Source: Opitutus sp. ER46
GTDB taxonomy: Bacteria > Verrucomicrobiota > Verrucomicrobiia > Opitutales > Opitutaceae
Assembly: GCF_003054705.1 (NCBI RefSeq)
Contig: NZ_QAYX01000025.1
Span: 744,001-808,000 of the forward strand
Direction of reading: 5' to 3'
Length of the DNA stretch: 64,000 nucleotides
The notes below the pieces were generated by a model that saw only the letters and a list, made by a program, of their open reading frames with translations, made no database searches and was not told the DNA's origin. This document shows positions 28,001-35,561 of this stretch, in pieces. The translations under genes were made by a program, and so were the position numbers. Within the stretch, counting starts at the first letter, position 1. Every line of letters starts with the position of its first letter.

Positions 28001-29050
28001 CAGCGCATTCGCATAGTCGACGAGCGGCAGGGCGGTCTTCGCCTTCAGCATCTGCCGGACGAGAGCGATCTGCGAGGAGCCGCCAATCAGCAGGACCTCC
28101 GCGGGCGTCAGGCCCTCCCGTGCGCAGCGTTCGAGCAGCTCCACGGTCAGCCGCACGGCCTTGGCGCAGAGGTCCTCGATGCATGCGTTGAACAGCTCGC
28201 GGGTGCATTCAAAGCGACGGGGCGTCTGGCCATTTTCGATCAGCACCGCGGCCTTCTCCGCGCGGGAGAGCCGCTCTTTGCACTCAACCAGCGCACGGCG
28301 GTTGCGGCTGTGATATTCGATCGGCAGGGCCGACAGTGGGCCTTCGCCCTGCTGCGCCAGTTGTTCGTCGACCCAGGCAGCCAGGCGCTCATCGATGTCC
28401 ACGCCGCCGAGCCGGGCGTCGCCGGAGTAGAGGCTCGGGTGGGCGAACGCGGCGTCGCCCTTGAGGGTCACGAGTGCGAGATCGAGCGTGCCGCCACCGA
28501 AGTCGAAAACGAGCACCCGATGATCCTCGGCCAGGGGGCGGCCGGCACGCTTCTGCTCGTGCAGGTAGGCATACGCCGCCGCGGCGGGCTCAGGCAGCAG
28601 CGTGATCTCCTTGAAGCCCACGCGGCGGGCCGCCTGTTCGAGCGACTCACACGCGGCCGGGCCGAATGAAACCGGCACGGTGATGACGGCCCGCTCGATC
28701 GTCGCATACGTGGCTTTCGCCTGGCACTGGGCAACGAGGTCCCGCAGGAACGCCGCCGTGAGGTCGACGGGCGTGAAGCTCTCGCCGTCGATCACCCGGT
28801 TGGTGTCGGTGCCGAGCAGGCGTTTGAAGTTATCGACGTAGCGGGAGGGTGCGGACACCGCCTTGTCCTCCGCCTCTTCGCCGATCGCGAAGGCGCCGTT
28901 GCCTTCGCTGTACAGCACCGTGGGGATGTCGTCGCGGCCGGTGCCGAGCCGGATGGGTTCGGGGTGCCCGACGGGGAAGCGTCCCATCCAGCGGGAAACC
29001 AGGGTCTTGGTGGTGCCGAAATCGACGCCGATCTGCGGTGCGTAACTCAT
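25049..29050 (-). CDS. Hsp70-family ATPase fused to helical repeats, a TM helix and a large tail
   Basis: 1333 residues, about twice the size of DnaK. Residues 1-365 form an actin/Hsp70 ATPase domain: IGVDFGTTKTLVSRW (phosphate 1), FDFGGGTLDLAL (phosphate 2), LIGGSSQIALVRQML (adenosine). The canonical beta-sandwich substrate-binding domain is not recognisable. It is replaced by helical repeats rich in LA and EA (about 370-690), one transmembrane helix (about 695-717; LILFGATLVGCTALVIAGLL), and about 600 further residues, mainly helical with a late coiled coil (about 1165-1205). The ATPase would be cytosolic and the tail beyond the membrane. The start at 29050 overlaps the stop of the upstream dynamin-like GTPase (ATGA). 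A GrpE-like gene lies three genes upstream. The client is unknown. Confidence 0.9.
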   Translation of the reverse strand: MSYAPQIGVDFGTTKTLVSRWMGRFPVGHPEPIRLGTGRDDIPTVLYSEGNGAFAIGEEAEDKAVSAPSRYVDNFKRLLGTDTNRVIDGESFTPVDLTAAFLRDLVAQCQAKATYATIERAVITVPVSFGPAACESLEQAARRVGFKEITLLPEPAAAAYAYLHEQKRAGRPLAEDHRVLVFDFGGGTLDLALVTLKGDAAFAHPSLYSGDARLGGVDIDERLAAWVDEQLAQQGEGPLSALPIEYHSRNRRALVECKERLSRAEKAAVLIENGQTPRRFECTRELFNACIEDLCAKAVRLTVELLERCAREGLTPAEVLLIGGSSQIALVRQMLKAKTALPLVDYANALAAVSLGAAHYCASQGTDKSTLTGRDLLEFETIRELARSPGSTSDDFTSAASRADVLLSSCPDHLELWRLRAELAVKLNDRVAGVKAAVQFIEAGLINSSAEDLRPLLLALNRKNWIADAEALLALRQSIEAALQAHDVDAAQRQLDEYRKLNSDDPLCASLAAAIEREQVRQAQELKLQSLESIFTTASEEHAHGRPQQAAETMAAVTASLAEQAGSWLPEFSAPADDLQRRHQALKAAIDEALSAVAAQVHCQLERMQSAWDMGDLAAVESALCDAESVNYASEDVAAWRVKLNTLNTVIADGQKARTARRWRTLKHSALRALKACPNAAAPRELLATASRMIRRRLILFGATLVGCTALVIAGLLYRDYLHALGYIEDARKHAQAGEWDAASQDLRWSRYAWEISQTRVVERSIESRVNWDNKVAGLLTEAEEKIAQGDSAGAHDAIAAIKDLPLPALPKVLSEFIGTAELPGALSPKNAARLVKLQEARVRHELKTAGKAADQGDFEQAKRRLEQASRLGPLTEEVAEARTQLAGRMSLAFAELLGSALRERHAGKAQDVIDRFAALTGQAYKVTGRMLIGETSLERFLEHLSALGIDVQTTDARGMRRAIPFVEAARTQFRNPADATAFLSRAYADWSRELARRQLPGAALYLADLAAASGATLDTGFRDELVRDATRQLDASVDWAIPKVVDEAMLPGATQCREQLIRTLAGPHAGWLSCASGGRAPLLTTVIALDAVETEDEKKTSEDSVRYKTGTHTETNPDYERAKRMYDAAYEHATFMAMSSARMAYGDPYGAMAAVQNIQRAQRDMEEAADTLRRTPAWVEVPTYAKETYTIIDHALTHRLPVRIEFSRGGKTLASPLSGRAATSERGREIKGNRARGVPVQDPAYMDKATVRRKLTDSLLAMDLTVVAETFQKAVGEAVIARAQEQKDDALHQADKLWCLRVLWRSSGQPFAEEKTAQTSLRQALGLPAEGS

Positions 29051-30663
29051 GATCTTGCGAGTAGCCGATGATAAATTTCCTCGAGACGTGCGGTGATGTG
29101 CTCCAGGCCGGGTTGAAGCGCGCGGGCGCAGGTGTGGCTCTTGCCCCGGAACGCGTCGATCCACCGTCCCAGCTCCGGCAGCGGGGTCGTGTCCCAGATG
29201 CCGTGCGAGTCGGGCTCCGCCATCATGCACGCGGCGCAGGCGATGCAGTGTTCGTCCGGCTTGAGGCCGTGGGATGGGCCCTGCAGCCAGTCGAGCGTGC
29301 GCAAGTCGAGGTGCAGGCCTTCGACCTGCGCGGACCACGCGAGGCGACGGCGGTCAAACCCGAGCGCGAGACGGTTGCAGCGCTCGATTTCCGCGGTGAG
29401 GTCCCGCACGACGCCGTCGATCCATTGGCGCACGGGCGCCGGGGCGAAGGCGCCGAGGCAGCCTTGGGCCTGCGTGGCCGCGGCAAGCTGCTGGCGCAAC
29501 GTGGCCACGTGGCGGTTCAGGGCGAGCGCCGCGGGCAGGAGTTCCTTGCTCGCGAGCACCAGTAACTGGAAGAGCTTCAGCAGCTCCGCCCGCCGGAAGA
29601 AGCGGCGTTCGATCAGCGCGGTCAGGCGCTCAATCCCCGAAAGCTGGCGCGCCAGCCGGCGGGCGTCGGCTCCCGAGGCCGGCGTCTCCCGGGTGAGTCG
29701 CTTCGCGAGCAGCACGAAGCTCACCCAGGGCAGCGCAGGGTAGAGGTCCAGAATTGCCCGGCGGGCCGGCTCGCGCTCCCAGCGGTCCCGCGTCTTGAGG
29801 CAACGTTCCAGCGCGACGGCCTCGGTGCCGGCCAGCACGGCCAGCAGTCGCTCCCAAAACGCGTCCGGAGCTTCGGCGGCCGCCAGCGCCAGCGGTGCGC
29901 TGACCGCCATGGTTTCGGCCACGGCGCCGTCGAGTTGCGCGTGAAGCTGGGCGGCCTTGCGCTCGGCCTCGTCGAAGGGATCCGCACTGTCCAGGCCGTC
30001 CCATTTGTGGACGACGCAGACGCTGTTGTAGGCGTCCGCTCCCGGGATGCGGCTCTGCCCGAGCTGCTGGAGCGTGGCCCGATCCGATTCCCGCCCGATG
30101 GTGGGCACGACGTAGATGAAGGCGTCAGCCTTTTCGTTTTCCGCCAGCGAGGCCCGGATGGCCTCGGGATCGAGGAACTGCCGGGCGGTCTCCTCGTGGG
30201 CGTCCTCCGCGCTGCCGGTGCCCGGCGTATCCACGATGCGGAACTTCCGCAGGGCCTCCACCGCCGCGAAGAATTCCAGGCGCGAAACCTGCCGCACGCG
30301 CTCGACGACGTCGGGGGACTTGCCCACCCATTCGCTGATCCGCGACCGGGGCATCGGCTCGGACCGGCCGTCCTTCCAGTGGACGACGAAGTGCTGGAGC
30401 TGGTCCGTCGCGCCGTGCTGGATGACGTTGATCGTGGCGGTGGATTCCTCCGTGCCGCACACGGCGACAGTCTGGCCAACCAGCGCGTTCAAGAGGGTGG
30501 ACTTACCCGCCTTCATCCGGCCCGCGATCGCCACGGTGAAGGGACTGTGCACGCGTTCGGCGAGCCGGGTGAGGGCGCGACTGTGGGCACGCACGCATTC
30601 GATCTGCTCGAGATCGGACGCGCTCTGCCGGAGGAACTCGTGGAAGTCCTGGCGGGTGATCAC
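29047..30663 (-). CDS. Dynamin-like GTPase with CxxCxxC motif
   Basis: 538 residues. GTPase motifs: G1 GRMKAGKST (48-56), G3 DTPGTGS (about 142-148), G4 HKWD (about 218-221), with long helical stalk regions after about residue 250, as in bacterial dynamin-like proteins. Near residues 471-478 there is HCIACAAC, a CxxCxxC cluster that could bind zinc or iron-sulfur; I know of no such feature in standard dynamins. It starts with GTG at 30663, overlapping the stop of the other GTPase gene (GTGA), and its own stop overlaps the Hsp70 gene (ATGA). Tight coupling suggests that the three proteins act together, probably at the membrane. Confidence 0.87.
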   Translation of the reverse strand: MITRQDFHEFLRQSASDLEQIECVRAHSRALTRLAERVHSPFTVAIAGRMKAGKSTLLNALVGQTVAVCGTEESTATINVIQHGATDQLQHFVVHWKDGRSEPMPRSRISEWVGKSPDVVERVRQVSRLEFFAAVEALRKFRIVDTPGTGSAEDAHEETARQFLDPEAIRASLAENEKADAFIYVVPTIGRESDRATLQQLGQSRIPGADAYNSVCVVHKWDGLDSADPFDEAERKAAQLHAQLDGAVAETMAVSAPLALAAAEAPDAFWERLLAVLAGTEAVALERCLKTRDRWEREPARRAILDLYPALPWVSFVLLAKRLTRETPASGADARRLARQLSGIERLTALIERRFFRRAELLKLFQLLVLASKELLPAALALNRHVATLRQQLAAATQAQGCLGAFAPAPVRQWIDGVVRDLTAEIERCNRLALGFDRRRLAWSAQVEGLHLDLRTLDWLQGPSHGLKPDEHCIACAACMMAEPDSHGIWDTTPLPELGRWIDAFRGKSHTCARALQPGLEHITARLEEIYHRLLARS

Positions 30664-32624
30664 GACTGGGGTGCGTTCAGGGCCGCGGTGCGGAGCTGCA
30701 GTTCCTGCCTCAGTCGCGCGAGCGTTGTCTCAATGGCCTTGTTCCTCCCGCGTTCCTCGCCGAGTTGCGCCTCGGTCTGGCGATGACGGGCCGCCAGCTC
30801 CTTCACGCGGCGGTCGAGCCGTTCCTTGATGTCGGCCACCGCGCTGCGGAGGGTCGCGGTTGCCGCGGACTCCGCCGCCACGGCCGCCTTGGAGAGTTCC
30901 GCCGAGGCCGCCAGTTGCGCGCTGCCCAGCAGTTGGTTGATCGCCCCCATGATCTCGCGCTTGGCCGACTCCGCCTGCTGCTTCCGGCGGTGTTCGAGCG
31001 TGAGCGCGCTGCCCCACAGGCCCGCGATGGCCACGCCGAGCGAGCTGCCCAGGATGGTGCCGACGACGGGGACCACCGATCCGATCAGGCCGCCCGCCAT
31101 GCTCGCCATCGTCATGGCGGCCATCCCGCCAAAGAATCCCATCTTGGCCTTTTCGAAGACCTGCCGGTCCTCGGCCTTCTGCGCGAGAGCCGCCAGCGCG
31201 GTTTGGCCGGTGTCGCTGGCCTCGGCGGCGTGTTCGTCGTGCGGATCGAGCTTCAGCGCAATCTGCGCGCCGGCCTTGTCCGCCAGGGCGCCGACCAGGC
31301 GCGTGACTCCTTCATGGAGCCGGCGGGTGGCCAGGACCAGCACCTGCGATGCCTCCGCGCGCGCTTCCTCGGCGAGCGGATTGACCATCGCGTACATGGC
31401 CTGGGCATCGGTGGCCTTGGCGAGCTGGTGTTCGATGGCCTCGGCAATATCGCCGCCGGGTTTGAACTTCTGCGCCAGCGAGGTGTTGAGGTCGATCTTC
31501 AGCCCGTTCAGTGAATCGGCAAACTCGCGCAGCAACCCTGGTTGCCTCTCGGTTTCCCACGTCCGGATGGCGGCCTGCGCCGCCTCGAGCTCCCGTTGGA
31601 TGGCATCGCGCTTCTCCTTGGTGTCGGCTTCGGTCACCCGCCGCTTATCGGCGGCCTCGGTCTCGAGCAGGGTGAGGCGTTCACGGGCGCGACTAAGGGC
31701 GGTGGTGCAGAGATTGATCTCCTTTTGGCGGATGAGCCGCGCCTGGAACTCCTGCAGCAGCGCCGGGAAGCCGCTGTCCGCCAGGTCCTCGCGCGCGCCT
31801 TCCGGATCCGTGCCGGCGGCCTGGTCCGCGTCGGTCTTGAGCCGCGAGCTGAGGCAGAAGTAGCGCAGCCCCGCCCGGGGAAATCCGGCGTGTTCGAGAA
31901 TCGCCAGGTTGTTGGCCATGCGCTGCTGCGCCGCCTGCCGTCCGACCTCGGCCTTGGTCTGGATGAAGACGAGGTTGCCCGTGATCTTGCGGAGCTCGGC
32001 GAGAAACGAGAGCTCCTCACTGCCGAGCGGCGACTCGACGCTGTCGGTGACGAAGAAGACGGCGTCCGCGTCGGGGGCGTGGCGATACGTGATCTCGCGG
32101 TGCTTGGCGTAGAGGCCACCGATGCCCGGGGTGTCGACGATCACCAGTCCGTCCTGCAACACCCGGGCGGGCGCCTCGACCGCGATGTGGCCGACCTGCT
32201 TCGCGTTGCCGGGGTTGCCCGCTTCCGTGCCGTACGCGGGGAGCTCGGCCGGCGAGATCTCCCGGCTCGGAATGCCTTCGATCTCCCAGCAGACGGTGTA
32301 GCGCACCTTCGGGCCGTAGCTGATTTTGAAGAGGGTAGAGGTCGCGACGTCGGAGTGGACGGGCACGAGGCCCGGCAGGCCGCAGAGTGCATTGATGAAC
32401 GAGGACTTTCCCTTTTTGACCTCACCCATCACGACGAGGCGGAAGATGCCCCGCCGCACGCGATCGATGGTGCCGGTGAGCATCGCGTCGGAGGGACGCT
32501 CAAAGAGCTTGGTTTCCACGAGGGCCATCCGCTCCAGCAGGGTGATTACGCTCTGGCGATCCGTGATCACCGTGGGCTGCGCCGGGGAACCGGGCGTGGG
32601 CGTGGCGGGCAAGACTGGGTTCAT
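30660..32624 (-). CDS. Dynamin-like GTPase with hydrophobic hairpin
   Basis: 654 residues. G1 GEVKKGKSS (67-75) within FRLVVMGEVKKGKSSFINAL, G3 DTPGIGG (about 164-170), G4 TKAE (about 222-225). After a helical stalk come two adjacent hydrophobic Gly/Ala-rich segments (about 495-540; FFGGMAAMTMASMAGGLIG and PVVGTILGSSLGVAIAGL), the type of membrane-inserting hairpin found in bacterial dynamin-like proteins, then a long C-terminal coiled coil (about 550-640). The ATG at 32624 follows the GrpE-like stop by 6 bp; the stop overlaps the next GTPase gene (GTGA). The pair probably forms a heteromeric membrane-remodelling or tethering GTPase, by analogy with paired bacterial dynamin-like proteins. Confidence 0.9.
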   Translation of the reverse strand: MNPVLPATPTPGSPAQPTVITDRQSVITLLERMALVETKLFERPSDAMLTGTIDRVRRGIFRLVVMGEVKKGKSSFINALCGLPGLVPVHSDVATSTLFKISYGPKVRYTVCWEIEGIPSREISPAELPAYGTEAGNPGNAKQVGHIAVEAPARVLQDGLVIVDTPGIGGLYAKHREITYRHAPDADAVFFVTDSVESPLGSEELSFLAELRKITGNLVFIQTKAEVGRQAAQQRMANNLAILEHAGFPRAGLRYFCLSSRLKTDADQAAGTDPEGAREDLADSGFPALLQEFQARLIRQKEINLCTTALSRARERLTLLETEAADKRRVTEADTKEKRDAIQRELEAAQAAIRTWETERQPGLLREFADSLNGLKIDLNTSLAQKFKPGGDIAEAIEHQLAKATDAQAMYAMVNPLAEEARAEASQVLVLATRRLHEGVTRLVGALADKAGAQIALKLDPHDEHAAEASDTGQTALAALAQKAEDRQVFEKAKMGFFGGMAAMTMASMAGGLIGSVVPVVGTILGSSLGVAIAGLWGSALTLEHRRKQQAESAKREIMGAINQLLGSAQLAASAELSKAAVAAESAATATLRSAVADIKERLDRRVKELAARHRQTEAQLGEERGRNKAIETTLARLRQELQLRTAALNAPQS

Positions 32625-32630
32625 GAGCGG

Positions 32631-33188
32631 TTAAGGGGATTGCGGGCGGCCCGGGACGGGCCGCGCTGGAGGCGGCTGCGAAATGACGACTTCCTGCTTC
32701 CGGCAGACTCGGCCGAGGAGGGTGAAACCGGTGGAGCCCTTGCGCACGATCTGCGGACCCGCCTGCCGCGGATCACGGGCGGGCTCGACGCCGATCGGCT
32801 TGTGGCGTTCGGCGTCCAATTGATCACTGTCGATCAGCGTGGCTCCCTGCGCCTCGATGGTCTCGATCAGCGCGGTGCGAACCAGCAGGAGCTCGGCGCG
32901 TTGGGCGGGCTGCGTGGCGCGCGCGCTCATGCCCGCCAGCAGGTCGATCGTGTCCACGATCCGGCCGATGAGCCTGGCCTTGCTGTCATCGCTGGCACGC
33001 GACGCGGACGCCGAGGCCTGCGCCCCCGCCCGGGTTGCCGCGTTGCTGGACGCGGGGCGGGGCGCCGCCGCGGGTGGGGCGGGGACCACGGGAGCGTTGG
33101 GCGCGATCTTGCGGGCAAACCAGATGCGCGCCGCCTGAAGCAGGCGCTGCGAGCGCGCGATCAGATCCGAGAACCGGTGCAAACTCAT
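32631..33188 (-). CDS. GrpE-like nucleotide exchange factor, degenerate
   Basis: 185 residues. An N-terminal helix and Pro/Ala linker are followed by a helical segment SKARLIGRIVDTIDLLAGMS and, at about 130-172, a stretch with the GrpE C-terminal beta-domain pattern (GVEPARDPRQAG..IVRKGSTGF.LLGRVCRKQEVVIS), where normal GrpE has a short wing with bulky hydrophobic residues and a final VxVS. The match is weak but the order and the operon context (Hsp70 and two dynamin-like GTPases) fit a dedicated exchange factor for the Hsp70 protein encoded downstream. Without that context I would have called it hypothetical. ATG 33188; 39-bp gap to the peptidase gene before it. Confidence 0.6.
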   Translation of the reverse strand: MSLHRFSDLIARSQRLLQAARIWFARKIAPNAPVVPAPPAAAPRPASSNAATRAGAQASASASRASDDSKARLIGRIVDTIDLLAGMSARATQPAQRAELLLVRTALIETIEAQGATLIDSDQLDAERHKPIGVEPARDPRQAGPQIVRKGSTGFTLLGRVCRKQEVVISQPPPARPVPGRPQSP

Positions 33189-33227
33189 CGGCAGGCGACG
33201 TCACCCTTTGCGGCGGACGCGGGCAAC

Positions 33228-34682
33228 TCAGCTCAAGGCTCCTGGGTCTTGTCCGGCGTCGAGATCGGACGCGTCGGGAGTGGAAGGCGGCTCGACCGGA
33301 TCGAGGTGGAAGAAGTCGTGCAGCGGATCCGCCACGCCGGGATCGGACTGGGCCAGGGAGATCAGGCGGCGGGAAAGCGTGGCATCGAAATCGTTCAGCG
33401 GCTGGTTCGCGAAGGCGTCGAAGTCCATCGGCTGGCCGAACTGGAGCTGCAGGTCGTGATAGTGGTGGGCCGCCTGGCTGAAGATCAGCTCGAGCCGGCC
33501 GAGGGCCATGACGTCGGTGTCGGGCGCGAGGGCGAAGTCGTGCAGCTCGGCAAACGTCGCGTAGGGCAGTTCGCCGACGGTCGCGAGGTGGCCGGTGGCA
33601 TAGTTGAAGTTCTCCATCCCCGGGGCGAAGACGGGTGCGGGTTCCACCGTCGACACCATGAAGCAGTTGGAGTCTTTCCACGCGTCGATGAACTGCTCCA
33701 TCGGGTATTCGGCGGCGACCTGGCCGGTGCCTGGATCGGTGAGGATGACTTTGACGTTCTTGGGGTCGGTCGTGTCGATGCTCGAGACGATCAACGCGTG
33801 ATCCGGCTGCTCAAGGCCGATGAAATCCATCACCCGCTCGCCGATGCCCCGGTCCCACAGCTCGCCGGCATCGACGCCGATGATCACCTTGTGCCCCTGG
33901 GCGAGCTCGTTGGAGAGATTAAAAATGTTGGCGTTTTCGAAGCGCTGGACCTGGACGCCGTGCGCCTCCAGCAGGTTGCCGACGGCCTCGGGCGAGGTGC
34001 CGTGGCCCGGCTGGTACCAGCCGCGCTGGGTGGCCTCGGCGATGAGCTGTTCCTGGGAGATATGGACGCCGAAGTCGCGCAGGACGATCTCCTGGCTGCG
34101 AATGGCGCAGGTGTCGGAGTAGCCCTGATAGATGTCTTGCGGGGTCGCTCCGGCTGGAACTTCGCCGAATTGCTTGGCGGGATCCGATTGGGTCATGGCG
34201 TCGTGAAAGGATGCGGTGGCGGAATCGCCGGCGAAGCCAAGGGCGTCGTCGGTTGTGTGCTCACCTGATCCCGAGGCCGCATTCGCGTCATTTCTTACCG
34301 ACGGGTCGTGTTTTTCTCCGTCGGCGCCCGCGAACATGGGCCCGGCGATTGGCGCGGCGGGCCCGGCGAGCCGGGACACGAGCGCGCCGAGGCCGCCGAG
34401 GGTGGTGAGGCCCGGCAGCGGGAAGGAGCTGACGGTGGAGTTCTTCGCGTCGGTTGCCCGCGCGAGTTGGCGCAGGCGGCGGAGCGCGCGGCGCGTTTCT
34501 TCACCCGAAACCGGCGGAAGCGTGCCCTCCACCTCCCGCAGGTTCGTGGCGGCGAGCGTGGCGAACGCCTCCTGGCAGGCCGGACAGTGGCTGGCGTGCG
34601 CCGACCAGCGGCGCAGCTCGTCGTCGGTGGCGCGGCCCTCGACGATCCGCAGCAGCGCCAGGTCGTTGGGACAATCAGGCAT
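33228..34682 (-). CDS. Zinc-finger anti-sigma-like domain fused to C39/papain-like peptidase
   Basis: 484 residues. The N terminus has an anti-sigma zinc-finger pattern His29-x3-Cys33-x2-Cys36 (SAHASHCPAC), normal for ZAS-type anti-sigma factors. A weakly hydrophobic Gly/Leu/Ala-rich stretch (about 88-118) may be membrane-associated. Residues about 180-330 form a C39-like cysteine peptidase: Gln186 and Cys192 (QGYSDTCAIRSQ), GHGTSPEAVGNLLEAHG, His295 (QPDHALIV) and Asp316 (LTDPGTGQ) make a plausible catalytic triad. The C-terminal 150 residues are acidic and unassigned. The start overlaps the end of the sigma gene by 8 bp. Fusing an anti-sigma finger to a protease suggests that cleavage controls release of the sigma factor, but this is inferred; no cleavage site is visible. 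Confidence 0.8.
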   Translation of the reverse strand: MPDCPNDLALLRIVEGRATDDELRRWSAHASHCPACQEAFATLAATNLREVEGTLPPVSGEETRRALRRLRQLARATDAKNSTVSSFPLPGLTTLGGLGALVSRLAGPAAPIAGPMFAGADGEKHDPSVRNDANAASGSGEHTTDDALGFAGDSATASFHDAMTQSDPAKQFGEVPAGATPQDIYQGYSDTCAIRSQEIVLRDFGVHISQEQLIAEATQRGWYQPGHGTSPEAVGNLLEAHGVQVQRFENANIFNLSNELAQGHKVIIGVDAGELWDRGIGERVMDFIGLEQPDHALIVSSIDTTDPKNVKVILTDPGTGQVAAEYPMEQFIDAWKDSNCFMVSTVEPAPVFAPGMENFNYATGHLATVGELPYATFAELHDFALAPDTDVMALGRLELIFSQAAHHYHDLQLQFGQPMDFDAFANQPLNDFDATLSRRLISLAQSDPGVADPLHDFFHLDPVEPPSTPDASDLDAGQDPGALS

Positions 34683-35286
34683 GGACCCCCTCCTTTTCCA
34701 GCAGTGATCGCAGGTCGGCGATGGCTCGACTGCAGCGCGTATAGGCGTTGGCCGGCGAGATGCCCAGCAGCTCCGCCACCTCCGCGACGCTGCGTTCCTC
34801 GACCTTGTAGAGGAAGAGGATGTCGCGGTGTTGCAGGTTCTCCAGTTGCATGATGGCTTGCCGGATCTCGCTGGCTTGGCGGTGCCGTTCGGGGAGGGCG
34901 TCGATGAGACGATCCACCTCCTCCTGGTCTGGAGGACGGGGTGCGCGCATTTCTGACGGCTGGCGGATGATTCTTTTGGCGAGCAGCCGGGAGGCGATCA
35001 ACGTGACGTACGACGCCAGCCGGCAGGCCTGACCGGCGCGGTTCTCACCTTGAAACAGCCGCAGCGCGTGCCAGTCGCGCCGGCTGAGCTGGAGGAAGAC
35101 CTCGCTGACCAGCTCCTCGAACTCCCAGCCCGCCGCCCGATACCGGACGGCCGCCAGGTATTTCAGACGCGCCCCGCATTGGTCGCACAGCAGCCACGCG
35201 ATCGCGGCGGCATCGCCGGAAACGATCCGTTCCACCAACTGTGCATCGGACAGCCGAGGGTACTCCACAGATGACACTGGGTTCAT
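34675..35286 (-). CDS. ECF-like sigma factor
   Basis: 203 residues with sigma region 2 (about 35-105; EFEELVSEVFLQLSRRDW) and region 4 (about 140-200), ending in a helix-turn-helix RSVAEVAELLGISPANAYTRCSRAI. It would direct RNA polymerase to a small regulon, probably including its own operon. A Cys pair (CDQC) near residues 33-36 may be structural or redox-sensitive. The ATG at 35286 (MNPVSSVEY) is preferred; an alternative start 14 codons upstream adds residues that look non-coding. The gene overlaps the anti-sigma-peptidase gene (8 bp), the usual arrangement of a sigma with its regulator. It is the first gene of the operon. Confidence 0.87.
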   Translation of the reverse strand: MNPVSSVEYPRLSDAQLVERIVSGDAAAIAWLLCDQCGARLKYLAAVRYRAAGWEFEELVSEVFLQLSRRDWHALRLFQGENRAGQACRLASYVTLIASRLLAKRIIRQPSEMRAPRPPDQEEVDRLIDALPERHRQASEIRQAIMQLENLQHRDILFLYKVEERSVAEVAELLGISPANAYTRCSRAIADLRSLLEKEGVHA

Positions 35287-35561
35287 GCGGCGGCTGGAAG
35301 GCGCCGCGCCGAGGATTCCGGGCGTCAAAAGCCTGACAAGCTGAATCCCGGTCGTGGTGTCACTCGCACCAGACTGGCTATAATCTGCGCCGCCGTCGGA
35401 TCTGGGCGAGCCAGCGAGCGCACGGCTTCCGCCCGAGGCAAAAGCCCCGATCCGTGCCCGCGGCTGCGGGGTACCTGCTACGGACTTGCGCCTCGTCGCT
35501 GCAGATCGGTCGCAAGTACAAATTCAGGGTATGCGGTGCGAGCGCGGCGCGCGGCGGGACG
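35287..35561. other. Intergenic region before the sigma-factor operon
   Basis: The 275-bp gap between the pectinase-fusion stop and the sigma-factor start should hold the promoter of the sigma/GTPase/Hsp70 operon. On the minus strand TTGTCA appears close to the sigma gene but without a convincing -10 at 17 bp. A perfect TATAAT (35379-35384, + strand) lacks a good -35 and no + gene follows. Nothing else is recognised. Confidence 0.4.

Noticed and set aside
31542-34268. 908-codon + strand frame across the dynamin-like, GrpE-like and peptidase genes
   Set aside because: No recognisable domain and it runs through three coupled genes on the other strand.
23545-35286. Anti-phage island
   Set aside because: Dynamin-like proteins do occur in defence, but there is no integrase, recombination site, composition shift or other defence gene, so this is kept only as one possible role.
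35379-35384. TATAAT box upstream of the sigma operon on the + strand
   Set aside because: No acceptable -35 and no gene follows on that strand before 39055.
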